A stretch of DNA of 64,000 bases from Blautia parvula (GTDB taxonomy: Bacteria; Bacillota; Clostridia; Lachnospirales; Lachnospiraceae): assembly GCF_020215665.1 (NCBI RefSeq), contig NZ_CP084061.1, positions 4,307,001 to 4,371,000 of the forward strand, written 5' to 3'. Under the pieces are notes generated by a model. It did no database searches. It saw only the letters and a list, made by a program, of their open reading frames with translations, and was not told the DNA's origin. A program made the translations under genes and the position numbers. Positions 15,618 through 25,260 of the stretch are shown here, in pieces; the stretch's first letter is position 1; every line of letters starts with the position of its first letter.

Positions 15618-17729
15618 CTATTTTCTCTTATTTTTCTTCATTGTTTTTCTTTTCGGGAAAGATAATGAAAATGTCACTCTCCCGTTTTCATCGGTTTCCA
15701 TATGCAGATCTGCTTCAAAATACAGATCTTTCTTTCTGGAATACAGATCCTTCACATGAACACTTCCATTTTTCAGAAGCTCAGCAGTCATCCTGGCATC
15801 CATATCCTTTTCCATGCTCTGTAAATACTTGTTTTCTTTCCAGAGACAGAAATTACATTCACGGTTACCGCAATAGAAATTTTTCTTTCCTTCATAGACC
15901 AGGCCGCCACAGACCGGACAGGTTCCCAAGCTCTCTTTTTTCTGGAACCTTCGTGTCTCTTCTTCCGGAATGGAGTCACAATGATTCAGCATCATGGAAA
16001 GCAGTTTTTCGATACCTGTCATAAACTGTCCCGGAGCCATCTTTCCCTGCTCCATCTCTAACAGTTGGTTTTCCCATTCCGCTGTCATGGTGGCAGACTT
16101 CAAGAAATCCGGTAAGATATCGATCAATACTTTTCCGTCCTCTGTCGGAAGTATCTGTTTACCTTTTCGTACCGCATACTGGGAAGCGATCAGTTTTTCT
16201 ATGATCCCTGCTCTTGTTGCCGGAGTGCCCAGCCCTTTCTTCTCGGTATCTTCCTCAAATTCTTTATTTCCAGCAGTCTCCATAGCTGCAAGCAGGGTAT
16301 CCTCACTATACGGTTTCGGTGGTGCTGTAAAATGTTCCGTCTTCGCTGCGGATACGTTGTAAAACTTATGATCTGCTTCTACTTTTGGAATGCTGTCCTT
16401 CCCTGCATCCGCCGGGTTTTCTATAGCAAGTCCATCCTCATTCTTGAAGCATTCTTCAAAAAGTTTCCAACCGTTCTGCTTGACCACTTTCCCTTTTGCT
16501 TTAAAAATCTCATCCTGACATCGCACTTCCACCTCTGTCTCCATGAATACATGATCTTCTTCCATTGCTTCTACGGTATGTACTGCGATCAGGAATAAAA
16601 TCTTCTGTTCCCATTCTCTTAACTTAGAAAAATCAAATTCTGCAAGTTCTACCGTAGGAATGATTGCATGATGATCTGATACTTTCTTGTCATTCAGCAC
16701 CTTCTTTACATCCGGTGTTTTGGGCTGGTCAAACGGTCCCAGCAATTGATATTTCTCATGGATCTTACGGATCACTTGTTTCGCTGTTTCTTCCATATCA
16801 CTTGTCAAATACTGGCTGTCTGTACGCGGATAAGTGATCAGCTTCTGCTCATACAGGCTCTGCGCCGCATTTAATGTTTGCTGAGCAGTCATTCCATAGA
16901 TACGGTTCGCCTCTCTCTGTAGGCTTGTCAGGTCATACAGTTTCGGCGGTTTTACCGTCTTTTCCTTTGACTCCACCTTTTCCACAATCGCATCACTGCC
17001 CTGACAGGTTTTCCACACTCTTTCTGCTTCTTCCACATCGAAGATTTTCTTCTTCTCTGCGATCAGTCCATCACAATCCAAAACCACATTAAAATATTTT
17101 TCTTTTTTGAAACCTGAAATCTGCTTCTGTCTTTCGACAAGCATGGCAAGTGTCGGCGTCTGCACGCGTCCTACTGTCAGCTTTTTAAAATATTTTGTTG
17201 TGTAAGCTCTTGTCGCATTCATACCGACAAGCCAGTCTGCCTGTGCCCGGCAAACCGCTGCTTCTGCCAGATTATGATAGGTTTCTCCAGCTTTCAGATG
17301 TTCTATCCCTTCTAAGATCGAAGAACTTTCCAATGAACTGATCCATAATCTCTTGACCGGTTTTTTACTTCTGGACAGATCATATACATGCTTAAAGATA
17401 AGTTCTCCTTCCCGTCCGGCGTCACAGGCATTTACCACAAACTCGATATCTGGGCGGTTCAGCAGCTTTTTCAAAATATAGAACTGTTCTTTCTTATCTT
17501 TGGATACTGCCAGTTTCCATTCTTCTGGGATGATCGGAAGATCCTCATACAGCCATCTGGTGAACCTTTCATCATAAGAATCCGGTGGAACATATTCTGC
17601 AAGATGACCAAAACACCAACTGACAATGCAGCCCTTTCCTTCCAGATACCCTTCTTCTTTTTTTGATGCCCCGATCACTTCTGCAATCGCTTTGGACACG
17701 CTTGGTTTTTCTGCAATTACTAAATACAT
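15618..17729 (-). CDS. topB: DNA topoisomerase III
   Basis: A 703-residue type IA topoisomerase starting at ATG 17729 behind AAGGAGG. The N-terminal Toprim domain (MYLVIAEKPSVSKAIAEVIG, then NACDAGREGELIF near residues 101-113) and the catalytic tyrosine in ITYPRTDSQYL near residue 300 are intact. A C-terminal zinc finger (CPVCGG...CGNRECNFC) follows. It relaxes or decatenates DNA through single-strand passage. In ICEs of this family topB is part of the conjugation operon and probably handles strands during transfer and replication. Confidence 0.95.
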   Translation of the reverse strand: MYLVIAEKPSVSKAIAEVIGASKKEEGYLEGKGCIVSWCFGHLAEYVPPDSYDERFTRWLYEDLPIIPEEWKLAVSKDKKEQFYILKKLLNRPDIEFVVNACDAGREGELIFKHVYDLSRSKKPVKRLWISSLESSSILEGIEHLKAGETYHNLAEAAVCRAQADWLVGMNATRAYTTKYFKKLTVGRVQTPTLAMLVERQKQISGFKKEKYFNVVLDCDGLIAEKKKIFDVEEAERVWKTCQGSDAIVEKVESKEKTVKPPKLYDLTSLQREANRIYGMTAQQTLNAAQSLYEQKLITYPRTDSQYLTSDMEETAKQVIRKIHEKYQLLGPFDQPKTPDVKKVLNDKKVSDHHAIIPTVELAEFDFSKLREWEQKILFLIAVHTVEAMEEDHVFMETEVEVRCQDEIFKAKGKVVKQNGWKLFEECFKNEDGLAIENPADAGKDSIPKVEADHKFYNVSAAKTEHFTAPPKPYSEDTLLAAMETAGNKEFEEDTEKKGLGTPATRAGIIEKLIASQYAVRKGKQILPTEDGKVLIDILPDFLKSATMTAEWENQLLEMEQGKMAPGQFMTGIEKLLSMMLNHCDSIPEEETRRFQKKESLGTCPVCGGLVYEGKKNFYCGNRECNFCLWKENKYLQSMEKDMDARMTAELLKNGSVHVKDLYSRKKDLYFEADLHMETDENGRVTFSLSFPKRKTMKKNKRK

Positions 17730-17742
17730 AACTTATTACCTC

Positions 17743-17762
17743 CTTCATATAACGAAAGGAAA
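17743..17762. repeat. CTTCATATAACGAAAGGAAA repeat, copy 1
   Basis: An exact 20-bp match to 33531-33550; a shorter version is at 34396-34410. On the minus strand it runs from the terminator after DUF4366 into the topB ribosome binding site. Confidence 0.8.
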
Positions 17763-17784
17763 CGCCCCAAAAATACAGGGCGTT
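17761..17784 (-). terminator. Terminator between the DUF4366 gene and topB
   Basis: AACGCCCC and AGGGCGTT pair around an A-rich loop, and TTTCC follows on the minus strand. It sits between two operon genes and may lower downstream expression. Confidence 0.6.
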
Positions 17785-17804
17785 CCACTCATTTTTTTTA
17801 TTTT

Positions 17805-18524
17805 TTATTCATTTTCTTCTTCCCGGTCTTCAAATTCATCCTCATTGATGATCTCCAATCCGTCACTTGTTTCCAGTCCTTCCTCTTCAAAATCCTCTTC
17901 TTCCTCTTTCTTTGGCTTATAGATCTTGAAGTAGTAATAAGCTGCAACTCCACCTAACGCAAGAATAAGGATCGCTGCCATTGCTCCCATATTCGCTTGT
18001 GGCATCTTCTCTTTTTCTGGCTTTGCTATCTCTTCTTTTTTATCGGTTTCTTCGGTTTTATTTTCATCGATGACTACCTGCGGAGTGGGTGTGACAGTTG
18101 CCGGCTCTTTTTCCTGATCCACAAATTCCTTCAGATCATTTTCATCTACCTGAGATAACAGATATACATTCTGGGAGGTAGAACTACGGTCAATCACAAG
18201 ATAAAAGGTATTGTTATTCTTTGTTGTGATCGTAAGGAATTCTTTACTGGATCCATTCTGGATATCATCCTGGACTTCCCCATTTCCCGGTTCTGTAAAA
18301 GCATCTTCTTTCTTCTCTGTTTTATTATTTTCCGGCAGAACCCCCTCATCTGCCGGCTTTTCTGTTTCTTTATTCTGTACCGTCTCCGTCTGTGCCGCTT
18401 CTGTATTTGTCGTCTCTGCCGACGGATCCACATATGCAAAGGCTGTTGTGGATGCAGAAAAAAGCACCATAACGCCTAACAATACTCCTGCCACTTTCTT
18501 ATTCAGTTTTTTCCATTTCACCAT
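17805..18524 (-). CDS. DUF4366 (CD1107 family) mobile element protein
   Basis: A 239-residue membrane-anchored exported protein. ATG 18524 has GAGGAGGG upstream. It has a signal peptide (VAGVLLGVMVLFSASTTAFA), a Thr/Glu/Lys-rich stalk, the conserved central segment FLTITTKNNNTFYLVIDRSSTSQNVYLLSQVDENDL, a second membrane helix (MGAMAAILILALGGVAAYYYFKIY) and a very acidic tail. This is the DUF4366 layout known from C. difficile CTn elements. It is probably a cell-envelope component of the transfer channel. Confidence 0.85.
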   Translation of the reverse strand: MVKWKKLNKKVAGVLLGVMVLFSASTTAFAYVDPSAETTNTEAAQTETVQNKETEKPADEGVLPENNKTEKKEDAFTEPGNGEVQDDIQNGSSKEFLTITTKNNNTFYLVIDRSSTSQNVYLLSQVDENDLKEFVDQEKEPATVTPTPQVVIDENKTEETDKKEEIAKPEKEKMPQANMGAMAAILILALGGVAAYYYFKIYKPKKEEEEDFEEEGLETSDGLEIINEDEFEDREEENE

Positions 18525-18807
18525 ACGGATGTCCCTCCTCTTTCTTTTCTGTAAATACAAAGGAGCCTGTTCCTTCTTCCTCAGACTCCTGGCTGACCTG
18601 AAATTTTACGGTTCCTTCCTGGATTCCATTCAGAAGATCATGCAGGGCATGACTGTCTAATTTCATTCCACGGATGCTTTTGATCATCTCATTATCTTCT
18701 TCCTGTTTCAAAGCAGCATGAAGTCCTTTGAGATACTGCTGAAGATCAGCGATCTTCTGTTCTGTCTTATGGATCTCCTCCATATATTTCTTGATTTTTT
18801 TATTCAA
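18499..18807 (-). CDS. DUF4315 family protein
   Basis: A 102-residue protein. TTG 18807 is the best start: the AAAAGGAGAG site is about 9 nt upstream, and family members begin MNKKIxK. Upstream in-frame sequence runs through the previous gene. Residues 1-50 form a coiled coil (LNKKIKKYMEEIHKTEQKIADLQQYL). DUF4315 proteins sit between the CD1108 hydrolase and DUF4366 genes in this ICE family; function unknown. It overlaps the DUF4366 start by 26 nt. Confidence 0.8.
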   Translation of the reverse strand: MNKKIKKYMEEIHKTEQKIADLQQYLKGLHAALKQEEDNEMIKSIRGMKLDSHALHDLLNGIQEGTVKFQVSQESEEEGTGSFVFTEKKEEGHPYGEMEKTE

Positions 18808-18826
18808 ATCTTTCACTCTCCTTTTC

Positions 18827-21139
18827 TTATGGCAATCTGCCAAAACACATAAAATGTTGCTGCCAGTATGCTGTACCGATATTGGAATAATGGATCGGAT
18901 CCCCACAATGGATCATCATGTTATTTCCCACATAGATACCCACATGGCTTGCTCCTGGCGTACTGTACGTTCCCTGGAAAAAGATCAGATCCCCCGGTTT
19001 TGCATCTCCCGGAGAAACAAACGTACAACTGTTTCGCAATCCCTCTGCGGTCTGCCTTCCCAGATTCCATCCGTTTCCACAATGATTGATCACATAGGAT
19101 ACAAATCCGGAGCAGTCAAATCCAGAAGGAGAATATCCTCCCCATACATACGGGACTCCCAGATATTTCTCAGCTTCCCGGATCATCCGGGCAAATTCTT
19201 CATCTTGTAATGCTTCCGGCGGTATCTCATAACTCATTCCGTCCGAACCGGAGCCTGTGGAGATATTTCCTATATCCCACAAGTAATTTCTGTTGCCATA
19301 GGTGGTGTTCAAAGCATTATATAAGATCATCTGTTCTTCATTCAGATTTGCTCTTGCGACTGCATCAAATCCCGTATTCCCTAAGGTAACATACAAGATC
19401 TTCTTCGTTGTCGTATTCGTTACTGTCACTTCATTGCTTCCGTTACTATCCGCAATAAACGCTTCCCAGGTCTTATGACCATGTGCGGATGCTGCACTAT
19501 GATTATCATAGTAAACGTCGAACTGCACTCCATATCTTGCAAAGGCTCCCGTATCCTCTACGGTATATTCCACGCCATTCATCACAATCTTTGTTCCCAT
19601 CGGAACAAATGGATCAGAAGCATCTACCGCGATCGTATGGTTTGCGGTTGGATAAACGCCACTCGCTGTAGGACCGCCTGACCATTGTCCACAACAGATG
19701 GAACAATTACAGTAACCGCTGGTAACTACGTTCCCTAAGGATTCCCCTACCCGTACTGTCTTCGTTTCTGTTACGGTTTCTGTTTTGCTTTCCGTATCCA
19801 AGCTGTACTGTGCTTCAAATAAAGCCTGTAATTCATCCTTGATATCTTCAAATTTCCAATCCCCATATTTTGCTGTCAGATAGGAGATCAGATGATAGGG
19901 ATTATGAGCGATCTCGCCTACGTTGTACTGGTATTCATCATAGTCCGGATGAGTGGCTTCCATCTCATTGATCTGCTGGTTCAAAGCCGTTTCCAAAGAA
20001 ACATAGTAGTTCTCAGCCGCATAGATATCTTCATCCGTTCCCGGATATGTGGTGATCTCGATCACAGAGCCGCCCCCTTGTATGGAAGCGCTGCAGCTTC
20101 CCAAAGATACTGCCACGATCAGAAATAAGAGCACAAAAATACCGGCGCCGAAAAATACAGCCCGATTCCGCTTCACAATCTCTTTTAATGCGATCTTCGC
20201 TTTCACGGTTATATTCTCAACACCGGCAACAGTTGCCGCCCCACCTGCACTGCCTGCAGTTTTTCCTGTTCTGGCAGCCCGATAGGCATCCTTATATCGT
20301 TTTCTCTGGAAAAAGCGGTTCAGAACCCTTTTCTTCTCTTCCGACCTTTTGACCGTTTCCTCCGCCCCTGCTTTTCCCATGCTGTCACTCATACCAAATT
20401 TTAACTTTTCTCCGGTTTCATCCAGATGATATCCTCTCCGGTTTGCCTTTACATCTGCACGCTGGCTCCGAAGCTGTGCATAGCGCAGACCTCTTACCGC
20501 TGTTTCGGTTCCTCTTTCTGCAAACTGAACCGTTTCCGTTGCAACATCCTGTTCCTCTTCTTCTGAATCCGATACCCCTTTTGAAATTGCATCTCTTACC
20601 GCATACCTTCCAATGGTTCTGCCCGGTTTCATCCCCGGTCCTTTTACCATCTGATTTTCCTCATCATCAAAGGATAACCTTCCGGATTTTGCCTGCTCTT
20701 TTCTCATCTGTTTCTGGATCTGCTTTTTCCGGATCTTTTTCTTCTGTCCGGTCAAGGAGTCATCTTCCGGTATCTGCGCATGTTCCCGAAACTTTTTCTT
20801 GTATTGGGGAGATTTTTCAGATACGTTTTTCTCCCCAGCTCCCTCTCCGTCTAACACAGATTCTTCTAAAATAGGTTCCTCAGATATTGCTTCTTTTCGC
20901 AAAGAGGAGTTTCGGATCTGCTTTTTTTGCAGATTCCGTTCCTCGCTTTGTCCATCTGACAGCTTGTCTTTCTTCTTTTCCCGGTCAAAAACAAAGTCCT
21001 GTTTCATTTCCAGCGGTCTGCCTCGGCTTTTATGGCTGATATCTTTTACAGAACCATCTGCCAGATTTTCTTCCGTCAGACCGTCTCTTGTCATTTTACT
21101 GACAACTTTCTCTCTTCCTTTCAGTTCTTTCCCTGCCAA
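18827..21139 (-). CDS. Cell-wall hydrolase with 3D and NlpC/P60 domains (CD1108 family)
   Basis: A 770-residue protein with a TTG start at 21139 (AGGAGG 8 nt upstream). The first 320 residues are highly charged and cytoplasmic. A membrane helix (AVFFGAGIFVLLFLIVAVSLG) anchors an outer part. That part has a 3D/RlpA-like domain (TASGVYPTANHTIAVDASDPF... VEDTG) and a C-terminal NlpC/P60 peptidase with catalytic Cys in FDCSGFVSYV, His in ASHVGIYVG and a later His in MIHCGD. It should open peptidoglycan for the conjugation channel, like other Gram-positive T4SS hydrolases. It overlaps the VirB4 gene end by 44 nt. Confidence 0.9.
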   Translation of the reverse strand: MAGKELKGREKVVSKMTRDGLTEENLADGSVKDISHKSRGRPLEMKQDFVFDREKKKDKLSDGQSEERNLQKKQIRNSSLRKEAISEEPILEESVLDGEGAGEKNVSEKSPQYKKKFREHAQIPEDDSLTGQKKKIRKKQIQKQMRKEQAKSGRLSFDDEENQMVKGPGMKPGRTIGRYAVRDAISKGVSDSEEEEQDVATETVQFAERGTETAVRGLRYAQLRSQRADVKANRRGYHLDETGEKLKFGMSDSMGKAGAEETVKRSEEKKRVLNRFFQRKRYKDAYRAARTGKTAGSAGGAATVAGVENITVKAKIALKEIVKRNRAVFFGAGIFVLLFLIVAVSLGSCSASIQGGGSVIEITTYPGTDEDIYAAENYYVSLETALNQQINEMEATHPDYDEYQYNVGEIAHNPYHLISYLTAKYGDWKFEDIKDELQALFEAQYSLDTESKTETVTETKTVRVGESLGNVVTSGYCNCSICCGQWSGGPTASGVYPTANHTIAVDASDPFVPMGTKIVMNGVEYTVEDTGAFARYGVQFDVYYDNHSAASAHGHKTWEAFIADSNGSNEVTVTNTTTKKILYVTLGNTGFDAVARANLNEEQMILYNALNTTYGNRNYLWDIGNISTGSGSDGMSYEIPPEALQDEEFARMIREAEKYLGVPYVWGGYSPSGFDCSGFVSYVINHCGNGWNLGRQTAEGLRNSCTFVSPGDAKPGDLIFFQGTYSTPGASHVGIYVGNNMMIHCGDPIHYSNIGTAYWQQHFMCFGRLP

Positions 21140-23513
21140 GACTTCCGCCTCCTTCCTTTTCTCTTTGTTCCACTTCTTCCGGCTTTGTTGTCATGAGAGA
21201 ATATAACTTCAGGGACTTATCAAATTTATCCTTAAACGGAATGATCGTTGTCCCATAAAAGAGAAGCCCTTCCCCTTCCCCGGAATTCGTAACATAAGAC
21301 AACTGATACGGTGAGATATTTAATTGTTTCGCCAGGATCTGACGATCACCTGCAGCCTGGTTTAACATCAAAATAAAATCACTGTTTTCAAAAATATTTT
21401 CAATTTCCCGGCTGGAAAGGAGATCCTTTATATTCTGCGTGATTCCAGTTGGGATTCCGCCCCACTTCCGAAACCTCTTGAAGATCTCTACCGAATAAGA
21501 TGCCGTCTGCTCTTCTTTTAGAAGAAGATGGAATTCATCGATATAGTACCAGGTAGATTTTACGCCACGGTTGATCGTCACCCGGTTCCACACCTGATCC
21601 TGTATGATGAGCATTCCAAGTTTTTTTAACTGCTTTCCGAGCTCCTTGATATCAAAGCAGACAATCCTGTTATTCAGCTCTACATTCGTCTGGTGATTGA
21701 ACACCTTCAAAGATCCGTTGACATAGATTTCCAGAGCTGTGGCAATCCTCTGTGCCTGTGGTTCTTTCTGTTTGCGGAGACAGTCATACAGATCTCCAAG
21801 AGTCGGCATATTTTCCGGTTTCGGATCAGAAAAATAGTTCTGATATACAAGGGGAAGGCATCGGTCAATAACAGACTTTTCTTCTGCTTCAATTCCGTCC
21901 CGGCTTCCCATGATCAATTCGCAAAGGGATAAAATAAAGTCAGATTTTACTCCCAACGGATTATCATCCTCAGAATAATTCATATTGATATCCATCGGAT
22001 TGATATAATCCTTACTGTTTGGGGAAATATGGATGACCTGTCCTCCCAAAGCATGAACCAATGGATAATACTCACCTTCCGGATCTCCAATGATAATGTC
22101 ATCCTTAGTTGTGAAAAATACATTCGTCATTTCCCTTTTTGCCGCAAAAGATTTTCCCGATCCCGGTGTACCAAGAATCAGACCATTTGGATTTTTCGAC
22201 TTCTTCCTGTCTACCATGATCAGATTATTGCTGGTAGCATTCAATCCATAATACAAAGAATCGCCGCCCATGAATAATTCCTGTGTGGTAAATGGTACGA
22301 AAATCGCTGTACTGGTCGTTGTCAACGCTCTCTTGATTGGAATATGATTTACACCAAGCGGAAGACTGCTCATAAGTCCTTCTTCCTGCTGATAGTCCAG
22401 ACGCTTTAACATACAATTATATTTCTGTGCGATACCGGCTGTTTGAAAGATCGCATTTTCCAATTCCTGCTTGCTTTTTGCGGTATTTAAAAAGAGCGCT
22501 GTTACAAGGAACATACGCTCATTTCGTGACTGCAGATCTTCCAAAAGCCGTTTTGCTTCCCCTCCATAGGTATTCAGATCCGACGGAATGATATCCATAT
22601 CGTACCCTGCTCTTACTGCTTTTTTCTGCTCTTCAATTTTCATTCTATTGATATCCGTTACTTTACTTTTTACCAGCTTGATCGCTTTCATCTGATCCAC
22701 AGACTGAATATGAAGATTTACAATCAAGTCCTTATCAATATCCAAAAACTCTGCCAGCATCTTATCCGTCAACTCCGGAGCAAGGATCTGTAAATAAGAA
22801 ACCGCCCCCATCGTATTTCCCATCTGGAAGGTTTTCCCATCCTTAAACACAAAACTGGTAGGTGCGATATAATCTTTTGTGTTTAACCCCGTTTTAATCA
22901 TAGATCCATAATCAAACTGGAATTCCACTGTAGAATCCGGATTAAACGTTTCATACAGAATCCGCAGTCGCTCCTCTCCATTCAGAGGATATGCCATCAC
23001 ACCAAGGATCTTAAAGTTATTTAAAATATCAGACTCAATACGCTCCAGCTTTGGTTTTGCTTCCCGGATATTTTCCGCTTCAATAGAAAAAGTGATGTAT
23101 TTCGTTTTCACCAAACCATTGTTTCCTCTTGCAAGCTGTTTTTTCAGCATGTTGGCATATTCCATACGGATATCATCATAAGCATCTCCCTGTGGACTGA
23201 TCTTGATCACCTGCTCGAATTCCTTCATGCTGCTCTTGTGATTGATAAAACTGAGCTGAAAATGGATGCTGCTGTCAAAATAATTTAGGAAATCACACCA
23301 GTTTTCAAAGATTGCATTCTTATCTTCATTCTGTGCTAACTGATAGTTGATATCGTAAAACCGGATACATTTGGAATAGACATTTCCCTGCACCCTGCAA
23401 ATACCATCCCTCCCCATTTCTTTGTAGGCAATGGTCTGTTGAACGGTAAGTTTCTTTACATCTTTCTTTCCATTCGTCTTTTTATTTGCGGTCTTTTTTC
23501 TTTTTCTTACCAC
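21096..23513 (-). CDS. VirB4-like conjugation ATPase (CD1110 family)
   Basis: An 805-residue ATPase. A GTG start at 23513 has GGGGAG upstream and overlaps the PrgI gene. The Walker A motif is GTPGSGKSF near residue 450 and the Walker B is WYYIDEFHLLL near 655, with ILAKQLN-type C-terminal conserved segments (SDFILMLNQAAGDRQILAKQ). VirB4 proteins power channel assembly and substrate transfer at the inner face of the membrane. The basic N-terminus (RKRKKTANKKTNGKK) is a species-specific extension. Confidence 0.95.
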   Translation of the reverse strand: MVRKRKKTANKKTNGKKDVKKLTVQQTIAYKEMGRDGICRVQGNVYSKCIRFYDINYQLAQNEDKNAIFENWCDFLNYFDSSIHFQLSFINHKSSMKEFEQVIKISPQGDAYDDIRMEYANMLKKQLARGNNGLVKTKYITFSIEAENIREAKPKLERIESDILNNFKILGVMAYPLNGEERLRILYETFNPDSTVEFQFDYGSMIKTGLNTKDYIAPTSFVFKDGKTFQMGNTMGAVSYLQILAPELTDKMLAEFLDIDKDLIVNLHIQSVDQMKAIKLVKSKVTDINRMKIEEQKKAVRAGYDMDIIPSDLNTYGGEAKRLLEDLQSRNERMFLVTALFLNTAKSKQELENAIFQTAGIAQKYNCMLKRLDYQQEEGLMSSLPLGVNHIPIKRALTTTSTAIFVPFTTQELFMGGDSLYYGLNATSNNLIMVDRKKSKNPNGLILGTPGSGKSFAAKREMTNVFFTTKDDIIIGDPEGEYYPLVHALGGQVIHISPNSKDYINPMDINMNYSEDDNPLGVKSDFILSLCELIMGSRDGIEAEEKSVIDRCLPLVYQNYFSDPKPENMPTLGDLYDCLRKQKEPQAQRIATALEIYVNGSLKVFNHQTNVELNNRIVCFDIKELGKQLKKLGMLIIQDQVWNRVTINRGVKSTWYYIDEFHLLLKEEQTASYSVEIFKRFRKWGGIPTGITQNIKDLLSSREIENIFENSDFILMLNQAAGDRQILAKQLNISPYQLSYVTNSGEGEGLLFYGTTIIPFKDKFDKSLKLYSLMTTKPEEVEQREKEGGGSLGRERTERKRESCQ

Positions 23514-23886
23514 CGCTTTCTCCCCCTTTCCTTTCTTCCTTTCTCATCGTTTTCTGATCTTCTCCATCCGGATCTGATTCATAATAGTTTTCAGTTTCAT
23601 ATTTTCTGACAGCTGGCCGGATAAATTTCACCCGGATCACATGCATCAATACGTCTTCCAGATGCATTCCATCTTTCTCATACATGGCAAACAAAAAGGC
23701 CGGCAGCATCATAAGTACCATAAGGACTGCAGCATTATTGATTCCAAGAGCATTTCTAAAGAGAAAATAGCAGGGAATTCCCATAGCTGCTCCAATACCA
23801 ATACAGATCAGCTGTCTTTTTGTAAGATTAAATGCCACTTTATTCTTTACTTTCGTTAAATCTTTCGGCACACTCACATACGCCAT
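23482..23886 (-). CDS. PrgI family protein (VirB3-like)
   Basis: A 134-residue protein starting at ATG 23886 (MAYVSVPKDLTKV) with GGAAG upstream. Residues about 20-65 hold two membrane helices (LICIGIGAAMGIPCYFLF and NNAAVLMVLMMLPAFLFAMY), and the C-terminus is charged and Lys-rich. PrgI proteins are the Gram-positive counterparts of VirB3, a membrane part of the T4SS that works with VirB4, encoded next to it here. Confidence 0.9.
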   Translation of the reverse strand: MAYVSVPKDLTKVKNKVAFNLTKRQLICIGIGAAMGIPCYFLFRNALGINNAAVLMVLMMLPAFLFAMYEKDGMHLEDVLMHVIRVKFIRPAVRKYETENYYESDPDGEDQKTMRKEERKGGESGGKKKKKDRK

Positions 23887-23907
23887 GTGTTTCACTTCCT
23901 TTCTTTT

Positions 23908-24780
23908 CTAATGTGCATTAAAGATCGACTTACTGAGTGATCCTGTCTTGAACAGACTGAAACATAAGATCACCGTATATGCCATCACACCAAATAATGA
24001 AGAACTCAGATTATCTGAAAACTGGATGCCTGCCACTAATACTGCGTAAATAGCAACACATACCATCATCAGAAATGCCTGGAATGCCAGGGCAAAGAGT
24101 CCTCTGAAATAATTCGTTCCGATCTGTCCCCACTCTCTGTTGCTCATCGTTGCGAATGGGATCGGTGCAACTGAGGTATAAAGGTAAATTTCTATCATAC
24201 GGACATACAAGATAACCGTAATGAGTACAGACATAATCTTCATACAGAAACTTACGATCAAAGTTTCCAATGCCAATATCACAAGTTCTCCAATCTCCAT
24301 GCTTTCCAATGTAGCTGATAAATCTGTGATCGCAGAGCTGATATCAATGGATGTGTCTCCGGAAACCAGCCCTGCCGCCGAGTTTACGACGCTTTGTCCT
24401 ACATCAAAGACTGCCATCGTAATGGTAAATGTATTGCTTACCAGATAAACGGCGATCCACATTTTCACAAAATATTTAAAGAACATCCATGTATCAATAT
24501 CATGCATGTTATTACGTTCTGTCAGCATGGAAATCAATTCATAACACAATACAAAAGTTATGATGATGCCTGCAATCGGCATGATGACCGAATTCGACAA
24601 TCCTTCGATCATACTAAAGATACTGCCATTCCATCCTTGTGGTGTCTGTCCAACCTGGCCCGCAATCTCACTTGTCTTCTGATTGACATCCGTAAACATA
24701 CGGTCCAGGTTAGAACTGATCATACCTGTTAGAAGTTCCCTCATCCATTCCTCAATCGCATCAAAAATTTGACTGAACAT
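23908..24780 (-). CDS. VirB6/TrbL-like conjugation channel protein
   Basis: A 290-residue polytopic protein starting at ATG 24780 behind AAGGAG. An N-terminal amphipathic region (FDAIEEWMRELLTGMISSNLDRMF) is followed by five or six membrane helices with the typical large loop (SIDISSAITDLSATLESMEIG). Proteins with this layout at this operon position form the inner-membrane channel of Clostridial ICE T4SSs. Assignment is by topology and context more than motifs. Confidence 0.85.
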   Translation of the reverse strand: MFSQIFDAIEEWMRELLTGMISSNLDRMFTDVNQKTSEIAGQVGQTPQGWNGSIFSMIEGLSNSVIMPIAGIIITFVLCYELISMLTERNNMHDIDTWMFFKYFVKMWIAVYLVSNTFTITMAVFDVGQSVVNSAAGLVSGDTSIDISSAITDLSATLESMEIGELVILALETLIVSFCMKIMSVLITVILYVRMIEIYLYTSVAPIPFATMSNREWGQIGTNYFRGLFALAFQAFLMMVCVAIYAVLVAGIQFSDNLSSSLFGVMAYTVILCFSLFKTGSLSKSIFNAH

Positions 24781-24799
24781 GGATCTCTACTCCTTTCCT

Positions 24800-25015
24800 T
24801 TAACCAAATAATCCACTCAAAAGCGGAATTAACTGTGTACCGATCAGGATCACACCACCGCCACTCATAAGCTGCTTAATTCCCTGTGATTTTGCACCAG
24901 GATTATCATTACCGTAACCTTCCATCAGGTTGATGACTCCCCAGACACCAAGACCTGCACCAATCGCTACGACTAATGTCTGTAAGATTGTAATTGCACT
25001 TCCGAAAAATCCCAT
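24800..25015 (-). CDS. Maff2 family mobile element protein (pilin-like)
   Basis: A 71-residue protein with two hydrophobic segments (ILQTLVVAIGAGLGVWGVINL and GGGVILIGTQLIPLLSGLFG) separated by a polar turn with GNDNPGAKSQGIKQLM. This matches the Maff2 family, whose size and topology resemble VirB2-type pilins; that equivalence is inference. It is the first gene of the VirB-like block. Confidence 0.85.
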   Translation of the reverse strand: MGFFGSAITILQTLVVAIGAGLGVWGVINLMEGYGNDNPGAKSQGIKQLMSGGGVILIGTQLIPLLSGLFG

Positions 25016-25192
25016 ATTCTTTTCTGAATAAACGCTGCTTCTATGGTCTGTCAGCGTTTCCTCTCTCCTTTCCCTATTATTCAGACCTCTTTTTTTACCT
25101 GTTTTCTTTGCAAGGTGATCTTATTTTCATCTTCACTTTCTTCTCCTTTCTGCCTGATCATCAGGACTTTTTCTTAAAAAAACGCAAAAAAG

Positions 25193-25220
25193 AGCACATA
25201 GATGGATATCTACATGCACT
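25193..25220 (-). terminator. Terminator after the coupling-protein gene
   Basis: GCACATAGAT and ATCTACATGC form an imperfect stem, followed on the minus strand by a TTTTTT run. It separates the VirD4 gene from the Maff2 gene, so the VirB block may have its own promoter in 25016-25190, where no other gene is evident. Confidence 0.65.
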
Positions 25221-25260
25221 AACGCTTTTTATTCTGTTTTCATATATTCTTCGTGCTTTT

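Noticed and set aside
25020-25190. A 26-residue minus-strand peptide near 25110-25190
   Set aside because: It has no convincing ribosome binding site and no recognisable features.
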